In this document: in pieces, positions 39,749-50,015 of the stretch | How positions within the stretch are numbered: the stretch's first letter is position 1 | Layout: each line of letters begins with the position of its first letter | Source of the DNA: Sphaerosporella brunnea | Lineage: Eukaryota; Ascomycota; Pezizomycetes; Pezizales; Pyronemataceae | Reading direction: 5' to 3' | Length of the DNA: 64,000 nt | Assembly (NCBI GenBank): GCA_008704415.1 | Contig: VXIS01000171.1 | Coordinates: forward strand, 36,188-100,187 | Notes under the pieces: generated by a model | The model's input: the letters and a program-made list of their open reading frames with translations, nothing else | Told to the model about the DNA's origin: nothing | The model's database searches: none | Made by a program: the position numbers and the translations under genes

Positions 39749-40840
39749 CTAGATGACAGCAAAAGCACTCACATAACTAACCGAGCTATCACTCGGCTCG
39801 GTGACCTTCGAGCTCTGCTCGTAGCGCACGAGCTTGAACCGCCCCTTGCCCTCTTCACCTCCTTCGAGCTCTAAGGTTTCTATCGCGGACATGACTACGC
39901 CGATCGGGTGGCGTCCGCAAATAGTGTTGTGAGTTTTCCGCAGGTACTCCACAAACTCTTCGTGGGAGCCCGTCTCGATCGTGGACATTCCCAGGCGGTC
40001 GAGGGCCTCAATACTCTCGTGGATTCTGTGGGGGCCTGTAGGACGAGAGCGGGAGGTGAGAGAGACGGATGGGGTGTCTGCCGTGGGTGTTTCGGTGAGA
40101 GTGGGGTAGTAATGCGTGTACGTGAATCGTGTCCCCCAGTGACAGAAATCGGACGAAACAACAAACACGTTCTCTTCATCTGCCAAATACTGTGCCAGGG
40201 CTTTTCCATACGCACGCTCTTTACGCGAGTTGATTGCGCCCACCATTATCGGTACGATCTTGGTTTCGGAGAGCTTGTTTGCCCGGGAGAGGAGGTGGTA
40301 GACGTACGGAAGATGCATCTCCAAAGAGTGCTCGTCTTCGTCCGCTGCCTTGGTCATGTAGGTGAATTTGGCGTCCGCGCCATCGCTGTTGACGAGTGTG
40401 GAGCAGAGCGATGTGTCCACGGTTAGGTTCCCGAGCGGCGTCGAGTAGTATTGGCAGCCGGACACGGCACAGTGGTCGAGGTATATGTGGTGCGAGGGAC
40501 CAAGAATGAAGACCCGCTTGACTTTGGAGATGTCAAGGCTGGCATAGGCCCAGGCGGCCGCGGGGCCGGAGTAGGAGTAGCCGGCGTGACTGTGGGGAGT
40601 GTTAGCCAGCCAACGATAAATGAGGGAGGTGAAGGTGAAGAGTACAAGCTAGAGGAGAGAATTGGGGGGGGGGGGGGGGGCTCACGGAGCTATAATAACC
40701 CTCGCACTCTTTGGAGGGAGCTCGCCTACGCCCTCAATAGACTTTGGAACGGCACCCAGCCAGGTGTCCAGCTGCTGCGGCAGAGTGGTTGGGTTGCCCG
40801 TGTACCAGGAGTTTGCATGCGTTGCTACGCGGGTGGTCAT
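39749..40840 (-). CDS. mho1: MEMO1 family protein
   Basis: Two exons, 40686-40840 and 39749-40589, give 331 residues, close to the usual length plus a short insertion. The family (human MEMO1, yeast Mho1) shares the fold of extradiol dioxygenases, binds copper or iron and has been tied to redox and cytoskeletal signalling; the reaction is unsettled. All expected metal-site residues are visible: His in PHAGYSYSGP (residue 53, split at the intron), His in GPSHHIYLDHC, His in SSDFCHWGTRF and Cys in TICGRHPIGV. The C-terminus VSYVSAFAVI matches the conserved family end. The 40-residue segment ETPTADTPSVSLTSRSRPTGPHR is a Ser/Thr-rich insertion. The intron donor is followed directly by a 17-base C run in the transcript. 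Confidence 0.92.
40664..40680. repeat. G17 run abutting the MEMO1-family intron donor
   Basis: Seventeen guanines on the plus strand, immediately inside the intron of the minus-strand MEMO1-family gene after its GTGAG donor. Length may be unreliable in the assembly; it lies wholly in the intron, so the protein frame is not affected. Confidence 0.9.
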
Positions 40841-42418
40841 GGTGATTGATGATTTGGGAGGATGAGGCGACGTGTTGCTGGGGTTGGATTCTTAAGCTTT
40901 GCAACGAAAGAGTGGGGGGTATCTGTGAGTGGGGGGGGTATCTGCGATGGGACGGTTGGGACGTTGAGTTAGAGCTCCGAACCTCGTGGGTGGGGCAGCC
41001 TGCAGCGGGGATGGAGCTCTCTCGGGGTGCTGCACCCCATTTTGCTCTACATACATACCAAGCACTTGTTGTTCAGCAGAGAAACGGAGAAAACGGAGAC
41101 GCAAGCAAAACGGAAAAACGGATCGAGGGTTTAAAGTGATCGCATCGAGCCACACTCACGACCCCACACCCACACACTGCACTGACACTCTACCCCCGCG
41201 TCCGCAGTGACGTCGGCGTACTTAGCGTGCGCGTTGCTGTGCTGACTGCTCTTTTGGCCGCGCATGCACCTAAAATAGAGTAGAGTAGACCTGATGATGC
41301 ATCCGTCTGTGATAGCAATAATACACATCGATATCGCCTTTTCAACGGCTGGAACAACGATTGCTGCATGGCATGGAACCCAACGTTGCTGATAACTGTC
41401 GGGTATGGAGACAACCAAGGGTGGCTGTCTCGCATGAGGTGTCACCATGAGCCTCCTCGCCGGGACTTGGTTGTCATGCCATGGCTGACTCTACAAGTGA
41501 AGTGACGACCTGCTGCTTGACTCTCTTCTCCCCACGCGATCTCCATACACTATGCACTACTTAGTGCTGCTTTTCTTCACTCAACCCGAGATTGAGAGAG
41601 TCAATGTTAACTCACAGCGGCTTTGCCTTGACGCCAAAAAGAACCCGCTGTAATCCACACAAACAAACACAGCACCCACCGCCAGTCAGACATACATACA
41701 CGTCCATTTCGATATCGACCGCTGGTGCAACTCCCTCACCTGGATCCGCCCAGTCAATTCCTGCATCACCGTCCTATATCGGCCATCACCATTGATCAAC
41801 AACAACAACAGCAGCAGCAACAACAACAACAACAACAACCTCCAAGCCGCCATCGCTGACCCCCCCCCCCCACAATCAACACCTCAACCAACCCCCCCCA
41901 ACCCGCCCCAATATTGATCTCGCGAGATTCCAACCCCCCCCCCCCCCCCCAAAAAAAAAATAAAAAAAATAAAAAATAAAAAAATAATCACACCTAACTC
42001 TCTCCCACGATACTTTCTTTCTTCCTCTTTCTTTGCGTGTATGTCTGCTTGATAAGCCCTCCGCTATTTTCTTCTCCTTCGCCCGCTCTGTTTCTGCGCC
42101 ATGATTACGCCGCCTCGTCTCCTCGCTCCGCAATCCCATTGAGTATCACGCCCGCCCATTCCACCTCGCCACCCTGCAACGCAACCTCTGCCTACTCTAA
42201 ACCTTACTCAATCGCCTAACCCGTCGATTCCTGAATCATATCGCCCCCAACTCCGGTGCGACTTGGCGCCAATTTGTGTCCGCCCCCGCCCACTCCCCCT
42301 CCCCCCCCCCCCCCCCAAAACTCGTCACCCTTGGGGATTCAGCTGCTGTCCCTGACGTTGTCGCTGAGCGTTTAAACTCTCCTCCGCTGCTGTTCGCAGG
42401 CGCGCGCAACCGCACAAT
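40841..42418. promoter_or_regulatory. divergent promoter region, MEMO1-family / cet1, with 5' UTR repeats
   Basis: About 1.6 kb between divergent starts. A TGACGTCG sequence (CRE-like) lies near 41209. The right part, the probable cet1 leader, is C- and A-rich: CAA/CAG triplets at 41797-41839, a C17 run at 41934-41950 followed by an A-rich tract to about 41988, and a C16 run at 42301-42316. No coding sequence recognised. Confidence 0.5.
41797..41839. repeat. (CAA)n(CAG)3(CAA)n microsatellite in the cet1 leader
   Basis: CAA units interrupted by three CAG units, about 580 bp upstream of the cet1 start. The same triplets encode the poly-Gln tracts inside cet1, suggesting the same slippage tendency. 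Confidence 0.85.
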
Positions 42419-45125
42419 ATGGATCTCCGTGCTATGCTCAATAATGACGCACCCGCGCCGACAGTCTCGTCTTCAGCTTCGCCGTTGAGGCCCCCCGTTC
42501 AGCAGCCTCAACCTCGCAGGCCAGCTCCTCCCCCGCCTATTCAGCCTCCTCATTCGCCTTTCCCATCACCGAACCAGCGTCCTTATGTCCATAGCCAGCA
42601 TTCGCCGTACACCGCGTCTCCGACTACCTCAAAGCCAGCCTATCCATTTCCTTCCCCCGCCCAGTCATCGCAGTTCCCACCACCCCAATCTCCACTCTCT
42701 CATCACCACCAGCAGCAAGGCTATGCGTCATCACCGATCAGTACCCCACATGGCACTCCTCACACTCCGCATCCCTTGAGTGCACATTCCACTGTCCACA
42801 GTGGCACGCCGACGAGTACCGTATCTTCGTCGCCGCATACCCACTTCCCACCACCACAGCCTCCTCCACAGCAACAGGGCCAGTCACATCATTATTCGCC
42901 CTTACAGCAGCAGCAGCACCATCAGCACCAGCAGCACCAGCCGTTTCCCCAACCCCCACCCCCACCCTCACACTACCCCTCGCTGCCCCAGCACCAGCAG
43001 CACGGATATCACCGACCGTCTCCAATTGCCTCCCCTGTGGAGGGAAGGTCTAATTTCATCGCACCCACGAGTGACAGAGCCGCCTCTTCGATTGGATCAT
43101 CCCTTGCAGCACGTGAGAGGGAGCGGGAGCGGGAAAGGATGGAAAGGGAGCGTGAGCGCCAAAGGCAACGCGAGCGCGACGTTAGCATCAGTCCCAAGAC
43201 AAAAGTCCCATACCTCCCTGTACCTGATGATGATTTTTCTCCGGTGATTAAGAAGGAGCCAGGATACAGAGGTGATTCAACTTCGTCGGGGACTTTGTCG
43301 CGACCAACTTCTCAACCCCAACAGTATCCACCTCCGCCGCCGCCCCAGTCGGGCCTTATGTCACAACAGCAGCAACAACAACAACATCAACATCAGCCGC
43401 CACAGCATCAACAACACGTTGATTACCCGCGTCCGAATTCGGCTGTTGCAGGTCAAGACCGGCGGGGAGACGCGATGGATGTTGACAATACGACCCCTGA
43501 GGAGCGCAAGTGGAACGCGGACAAAATTAAGCTCAACGGTTCCGGGTCTGAAAGGAGGGATGACCAAAACCAAGGACATGCGGCTCCACAGCATTCAATG
43601 AACAACCTATCACACCAGCATCAAAAGTCTCCCCCAACAAAGGAACCGCCCACATCACAGCCTCAGCGATCCATGCCTACAAATTCATCCGCAAATTCTG
43701 CACGGGCTCCGGCACCGCCGAGTCCCAAGTCGCAGCCGCATCAGCAGCCTTTACGACCTCCTCCCACTCCGAATCAACGGCCAGACAACGCGTCTGACGG
43801 TCAGAGCAGCAGTCCCAGCTCGTCGGGTCCCCCAAGGAAGCGACCGAAGCGAAACGACGAAGCTCCCATCTGGGCTCGGAAGGCTAGTCGAAGCTCCAGC
43901 AGCAGCCCCGTGATGGCGAACCGACGACCGCACCCCCAGCTCCAACAATCATCACAGCATCAGCCTCCCCAGAATCAATCTGCTCCTCAACATTCTGCGC
44001 CGCCCCCACCTCCTACCGGTCAACCCGCTCGCCCTCCTATATCTATGCATCCCGGTCCCCCCGTGCCGCAAGCTTCCGTCCCGAAAATGCTACCGGGATT
44101 CCACCGCCCATGGGAGCAAAACATCATCAACAAGGATCAATACGATGAGATCGCCTCACAGGTTGCGGGCTTCTTGTTTCACAATGTCGTCAGCCAGGAC
44201 GATCCGGCGTTGGTCGGCGGTGGACCAGATGCGCCCATCATTGAAATTGAGGCCAAGCTTGGGCATATCATTGACAGGAACATGAACCACAGACTGCGCC
44301 TGCCGGTACGGACAGAGACGATACTCGACACTCAAGATCCCGGTTTAAAGGTGCAATTCCGGAGCAGCATGACAGATGTATGTTTAACCTACCCGTCTAC
44401 CTGAGGAGACCAGAACAGTGCTGACAGCAGACCAGATGCAACACAGACACTTCAATCAATTCCTCAACCAGATCTATATGGATTCGAAAAGAGGCGCCCT
44501 GGACCCCGAACCTTCACGTGTTCCCCTCGAGTACCTGCATACCCGCGAATGCGACTCCTTCTATGAGCTTCCTCCAGACCAATACGACATCCTTCCCCGC
44601 ACAATCCGGGAGACGCGCAATCCCCGGCATAGCGTCCGCGTCAGAGCTACGACCGATCAGAAGACCGGGAAGGTGATTAAGAAAATTATCAAGACTCGGA
44701 TTGCGGATCTGAACGTGTACTCGCCTCTTACGGCGTTCGACTGGCGGATAAGTGTGAACATGGAAATGCCATACAATGGTGACCTCGAGAGGCTCACTCC
44801 GGCTGGTGGTGGTGGTGCGAACTCGAGCGATGGGGATCGCAACAAGGATAGGATGAGTTACCGCCATATAATCTACCAGGTGGACTTGACTCAGGTGACG
44901 GATGTGAGTATTCCCCGCCGATTCCCTTCGGTCCGTCGAGCTGACATTTTACAGAAACACGGCAAGAAGGAGCACGAGCTCGAAGTGGAAGTTGATGGGG
45001 AGGAGATTCGGAAGCAGGGAATGCTGCTGAGGGAGAAGAGGCCGAACAGTTACGAGCAGCTGATCAAGGGATTTGTGGATAACGTGAGGGTTCTGATTAG
45101 AGCAGTTCCTCCACCCGAGAGATGA
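42419..45125 (+). CDS. cet1: mRNA-capping enzyme beta subunit, RNA 5'-triphosphatase
   Basis: Three exons, 42419-44377, 44436-44903 and 44955-45125, encode 865 residues. The enzyme removes the gamma phosphate from nascent RNA polymerase II transcripts, the first step of capping, in the nucleus. Residues 1 to about 560 are low complexity: Pro, Gln, Ser and His runs, plus an Arg/Glu repeat near 225-245. The catalytic tunnel domain follows, with the metal-binding motif IIEIEAKLGHI near 609, HFNQFLNQIY, the strand FDWRISVNMEMPY, YRHIIYQVDLTQV and HELEVEVD, which supplies the third acidic pair. These mark the fungal metal-dependent triphosphatase family, unrelated to the animal enzyme. The N-terminal extension is much longer than in yeast Cet1. 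The second intron is only 51 nt and in frame (retention adds 17 residues). Confidence 0.94.
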
Positions 45126-45722
45126 TGGAGATTGATGCCTCTTGTTGAATATCTGTTCTGATCTGGGATATTGTATGTTTTATTGGTCGCTGGTTTGTTC
45201 GTTTTTTCATCTGTGGTTCGTTCAATTGGCACTTCCTGGATTTTCATTCACTTACAGCTACTGTATGATGGGAGATACGTGGTTCTGGTGCAGCGCTGGC
45301 TGGCACTGGTTAGGACGTTGGTGGTGTTTGGATTGCGCGTTTCCTTGCGTTCGTTTTTCTCATTGTAGCCCTTGTTCTCATCCCTGGCGTGTTGTGAAGG
45401 CGAATGCATTGCAACTAAGATTGGCTGGCTTACCACTCGCTGAACGCAGTGGTGATCCACTCTCGGCAGGCTTCGGGCTAAGGTATCTACGACGATCGAC
45501 AAAACCGAATTGTCGCCTCCGGAAGCGTCCTACCGAGTGAGCCGCAATGACCGCCTAGCGCAGCGCCCCGCCAAGAAACACTCGAGAAACGCCCCCTCCC
45601 ACCTCAATCCTGAACTACCCGCGGCACGACGACCCCACGGCCGGAACCAACTTACAAACCCCTCGGCGAGCACATTTGCGGGAACAACTTCTGCTGGGGA
45701 AAACCGGCGGGGCGCCTGGACG
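45126..45722. other. intergenic between cet1 and cox10, with a minimal uORF
   Basis: Carries the cet1 3' UTR and the cox10 promoter and leader. An ATG at 45547 opens a three-codon ORF (Met-Thr-Ala-stop, 45547-45558), 165 nt before the cox10 start. The cox10 frame is open back to about 45510 but has no ATG there. Confidence 0.5.
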
Positions 45723-47156
45723 ATGCTTCTGCACAGAACGATCGCATCGCGGCTGGCGACATCCCCGCCTGCCAGATTCAACACCACCAACCGGGTGTGC
45801 TACCAATGTCTCAACACGCTCTCCCGAACCTCACCAGAACACCGCAATTTTTCGAGCACGTTTTCTAAGCTGCAAACGCTTGCAGCTGCACCGGAGACCT
45901 GGCGAAAACCACAACACTACTTCCTTTCCAACCGGTTTCTTTCGAAGCGGGGCAGAAGCTCCGTCGTCGACATTGTCCCGCCCGTGTCCGCGCTCCCTCC
46001 GCACCGGCGACGCCGAAAGGAAAAAGCCGAGGCTGCTGCCGACAATACCGCGATTCCACCGGACGCCTCGTCTCTCCTGTCCACCTCTTCGGCGGCACAA
46101 AAATCGGCGCTGCATAGAGATGCACTCGCGTACCTTTCGCTCGCGAAGCCGCGGCTGACGGCGCTCATCGTGCTGACGACTATGGCGTCGTATGCGCTTT
46201 TCCCTGTGGACCCGCTGCTGAGCTCGCCGGCGGCGCCCACCCTGAGCGCTCTAACCCTCGTCTACCTCACCGCGGGTACAGCGCTGTGCTGCAGCTCTGC
46301 CAATGCGCTGAATATGGCGTACGAACCCAACTTCGACCGGCTGATGTCTCGGACGCGGAACAGGCCGTTGGTCAGAGGGCTGCTCAGTACATCTCAGGCA
46401 GTGGGCTTCGCCGGTCTCACAGGCGCAGCGGGAATCGCCGCGTTGCACCTGGGCGTAAACCCCACCGTCGCTGCGCTAGGCGCGCTAAACATCTTCATCT
46501 ATGCGGGCGTGTACACGCCCATGAAGCGAGTTTCGGTTGCAAACACGTGGGTGGGTGCCATCGTCGGCGGAATCCCGCCGCTGATGGGGTGGGCTGCGGC
46601 CTCCGGTGCTGTTGCGCTCGACGGCACGTTTATGGAGCTGTTATCGCATCCCGGCGGGTGGTTACTAGCTGCGCTGCTGTTTGCGTGGCAGTTCCCCCAC
46701 TTCAACGCCCTCAGCTGGCCCATCCGCGAGGAGTACAGGAATGCAGGGTACCAAATGGCGGCGTGGAAGTACCCCGCGCTCAACGCTAGGGTGGCGCTCA
46801 GGTATTCGCTGCTGTTTTTCCCCATCTGTGTCGGCCTGTGGTATTATGGCGTTACCGATGTCGGGTTCTTGGTCGATAGCAGCGTTTTGAATGCCTGGCT
46901 GGTGAGGGAGGCTTGGAAGTTCTATCAGAAGGGAGGAGAGGGTGGTAGGGCACGAAGCCTGTTTTGGGCGAGCGTGTGGCAACTGCCGCTGCTGCTAGTC
47001 TTGGCGATGGCACATAAGGCCGGCTTGTGGAGAGGCGTGTATGAAAAGTTCTTAGGTGTGGGGCAGGAGGAGGAGGAATCCTGGGAGGAGGAGGAGGAGG
47101 AGGGGGAGGAGGTGACGAAAGTGCAGGAAGAGGCCCAGACTGTTACTCATAGATAG
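45723..47156 (+). CDS. cox10: protoheme IX farnesyltransferase, mitochondrial
   Basis: A single exon of 477 residues. The protein transfers a farnesyl group to heme b, making heme O for cytochrome c oxidase, in the mitochondrial inner membrane. The first ATG in frame starts MLLHRTIASRLATSPPARF, a basic Ser/Arg/Ala-rich presequence without acids. A hydrophilic segment leads to about eight membrane helices from residue 140. The prenyl-diphosphate motifs are present: NALNMAYEPNFDRLMSRTRNRPL near 195 and YTPMKRVSVANTWVGAIVGGIPP, then WQFPHFNALSWPIREEYRNAGYQM in the next loop. The C-terminus is a Glu-rich tail (EEEESWEEEEEEGEE), encoded by GAG/GAA triplets and not part of the conserved domain. Confidence 0.95.
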   Translation: MLLHRTIASRLATSPPARFNTTNRVCYQCLNTLSRTSPEHRNFSSTFSKLQTLAAAPETWRKPQHYFLSNRFLSKRGRSSVVDIVPPVSALPPHRRRRKEKAEAAADNTAIPPDASSLLSTSSAAQKSALHRDALAYLSLAKPRLTALIVLTTMASYALFPVDPLLSSPAAPTLSALTLVYLTAGTALCCSSANALNMAYEPNFDRLMSRTRNRPLVRGLLSTSQAVGFAGLTGAAGIAALHLGVNPTVAALGALNIFIYAGVYTPMKRVSVANTWVGAIVGGIPPLMGWAAASGAVALDGTFMELLSHPGGWLLAALLFAWQFPHFNALSWPIREEYRNAGYQMAAWKYPALNARVALRYSLLFFPICVGLWYYGVTDVGFLVDSSVLNAWLVREAWKFYQKGGEGGRARSLFWASVWQLPLLLVLAMAHKAGLWRGVYEKFLGVGQEEEESWEEEEEEGEEVTKVQEEAQTVTHR

Positions 47157-47656
47157 TAATAACAGCAAAAGTCGTAGGGTTGGGGCTTACTATTTTATTT
47201 GGGATGGTATGGAGGGTATGTACCTGTTGGGTGTCTGTCTGTATTGTATGCTGGAATTTTTTTTTACCCTTCTCTTTCAGATTGTATTGTAAATATGAAG
47301 TATGTAAGATGTACGTGTTGTGGTTTCTTTGTGGCTTTTACAATTAGGTAGGAATGAATTCGTCCGTGCTTCTTCTTCTGATCATAACGGATCACGCAGT
47401 GCCCTGCCGGTTCATGATCTTGAGCCCGTAAGACTTTCCCCGCCGGAATTTCGGCGTTTGTAGAAGCATTGAGGCTAGCACTGTCGGACTGCTGGCCGGA
47501 GCCCCCTGTATTCCTCCCGTCGCGTGTTAGCTAGCCGTCGTGATGCAGTTACGTCATCATTCAATGGACACAACACAACCCCGCCGAGCATATATGTAAC
47601 CTCTGGATAACCCACCACCACCACCGCCTGCAACAAGAAGAAGTAACCACAACACC
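47157..47656. other. intergenic between cox10 and the ALDH gene
   Basis: Five hundred bases with 3' flank of cox10 and promoter of the ALDH gene. No ORF of note. Confidence 0.55.
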
Positions 47657-49586
47657 ATGCAGCGCCTCACATCACTGGTAGCTCCTACGCTCCGCTCGCG
47701 AGCACAGCTTTCGCTGCGCCGGTCTACGCGGGTTGTTCTCCGCGCGGGTATCAGCACGCATACCGTTCCTCCCGTAAGTACAACAAGCAACAGCAAAAGA
47801 GTACATTATATTTTATATATATGTGTAAGGGATGGATGGGTTGGGATGGGAAGAATGGGTGATTGGTATTATTTGAATAAAAAATAAATAATAATAAAAA
47901 AACAGCTCAAAGATCCAAGCCTGCTCCAGCCGTATCCGTTCATCGACAACGAGTTCATAATCCCCACGACGCCGTACCAAACCTTCAGCGTGCGCGACCC
48001 GGTCAGCGGCCTCAAGATCGCAGACGTGCCGGACCAAACCGTCGACGACGCCAAGATCGCGATCAAAGCGGCGGCGGCCGCGTTCAAGAGCTTCCGGGCC
48101 ACGGCGGCGCGGGAGCGCAGCAACTGGCTGCGGCGGTGGAACGAGCTGGTGCTCGAGAACAAGGGGGACCTGGCGACGCTGATCACGTGGGAGAACGGGA
48201 AGCCGCTGGCGGACGCGAGCGGCGAGGTTTCGTATGCCGCCAGCTTTTTGGAGTGGTTCGCCGAGGAGGCACCCAGGATCTACGGCGATACCATTCCCGC
48301 CAGCGTCAAGGGGAACAGAGTCCTGACGCAGCGACAACCCGTGGGCGTGTGCGGCCTCATCACGCCCTGGAATTTCCCCGCCGCCATGATCACGAGGAAG
48401 GTTGGCCCCGCCCTGGCCGCTGGGTGCACCGTCGTGATCAAGGCGCCAGCAGAAACGCCGCTGACGAGCCTTGCGCTCGCGGAGCTGGCGCGGAGAGCGG
48501 GGATCCCCAAGGGCGTGATCAACGTCGTCACGACGATGGAGAACACGCCGGATGTCGGCAAGGAGCTGTGCACCAACCCCGTGGTCAAGAAGATCTCGTT
48601 CACGGGGAGCACGGCGGTCGGAAAGCTGCTGATGAAGCAGGCTTCGGGGACGCTGAAGAAGCTGAGCTTCGAGCTCGGCGGCAACGCGCCGTTCATCGTG
48701 TTCGACGATGCGGACCTGGACACCGCCGTCGCTGGCGCCGTAATTTCCAAGTTCCGCAGCTCCGGGCAGACTTGCGTCTGCGCAAACCGTATCTTTGTCC
48801 AGGAAGGCATCTACGACAAGTTTGCCGAGAAATTGGCGATGAAGGTTAAGGAATTTAGGGTCGGCTCGGGGTACCAGGAGGGAACCACCCATGGCCCGTT
48901 GATCCATGAACGTGCCGTGGAAAAGGTGCACGGCCATGTTGTGAATGCGCGCGAAGCGGGCGCCGAGGTGGTGCTGGGCGGGAAGAAGATGGAGCATCTG
49001 GGAATGAACTTCTACGAACCCACCGTGCTGACGGGGATGAGCAAGGAGATGGTACATATAATAAGCCCCTCAGTTCTCAAGTCTCAACTCCCCCACCCCT
49101 CCCTCAAAATCTCACAAAAATAAAATAATATGTAGCTCCTATACAAGGAAGAGACCTTCGGCCCGGTCGCAGCCCTATTCCCCTTCAAGACCGAGAAGGA
49201 AGTGGTCGAGATGGCGAACGACACGGAAGTCGGTCTCGCCGCATACTTCTTCTCGAAGGATTACAGCCGCATCTGGAGGGTTGCCGAGGCTCTGGAAGGT
49301 TTGTTCCTCCCGCCCCCCCCCCCTCCCCGTGAGGGTCAACATACTGATCTGACAAACCCGAACTACCTACCTAGTCGGCATGGTCGGCATCAACACCGGA
49401 TTGATCTCGGACCCTGCCGCGCCGTTTGGCGGCGTTAAGCAATCGGGCTTTGGCCGCGAGGGAAGCAAGTATGGTGTTGATGAGTGTATGTTACCCCCCC
49501 TCCTCCTCCGGCTGGCCTAATCATTCGTAATAGACACGGTCGTCAAGATGATGACGTTTGGTGGAATCGGGGATTTGCAGGAGTAG
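47657..49586 (+). CDS. succinate-semialdehyde dehydrogenase-like ALDH, mitochondrial
   Basis: Five exons, 47657-47773, 47906-49051, 49136-49298, 49375-49485 and 49534-49586, give 529 residues. Exon 1 is a basic, Ser/Arg-rich presequence. The rest is a full aldehyde dehydrogenase: [16 protein letters not shown] for cofactor binding, [11 protein letters not shown], the general base in [18 protein letters not shown] (Glu about 295) and the nucleophile in [12 protein letters not shown] (Cys about 329), then [14 protein letters not shown] and [22 protein letters not shown]. The [11 protein letters not shown] and [10 protein letters not shown] patterns match the GabD/Uga2 group, which oxidises succinate semialdehyde to succinate in the GABA shunt. 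The Cys two residues after the nucleophile is typical of that group. It lies beside the quinate-type locus, but no link is evident. Long antisense ORFs here are shadows. Confidence 0.9.
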
Positions 49587-50015
49587 ACGGCCAGCAGAAA
49601 GTGTGGATTGGATGAAGGGCGTTCCGCGGCTCGAACGCCTTGTGTGGTGCTTGCTCCCCGGGAGCGTTGGTAGTGGAAAAAAGAGGAGCAGATAAACACA
49701 TGCAATCATAACACACGACTGGTAGACTCTGTACACCCAACCGTGACGAGAAAACATGCAGAATATCGAGTACCACGGAGCTATTGGATCTACTAAGTAG
49801 CTTGTCGCTCCTCCGCTGGCTTGCATCTACTATTCACAATCAATCACTCGGTCTTCGCCCCCCCCCCCGTTAACGTTGACAATCTCCAACAATTCTCCAG
49901 CCTATATACATCCCAGATCTTGTAGTCAGACCAGCCATGGTATACACTATTTTTTACATCAAAAAAAATACAAAAAAATACAAACCCAAACGCCCTGCCC
50001 CCATAAGACCGGCCA
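49587..50015. other. convergent intergenic region
   Basis: 3' flanks of the ALDH gene and the fusion gene, which converge. A short C run near 49859-49868 is followed by GTTAACGTTGAC. Confidence 0.6.

Noticed and set aside
47813..49057. 414-codon antisense ORF and a 237-codon frame-shifted ORF over the ALDH gene
   Set aside because: Both are shadows of the GC-rich third positions of the ALDH exon; their sequence is Arg/His/Gly-rich and unrelated to any family.
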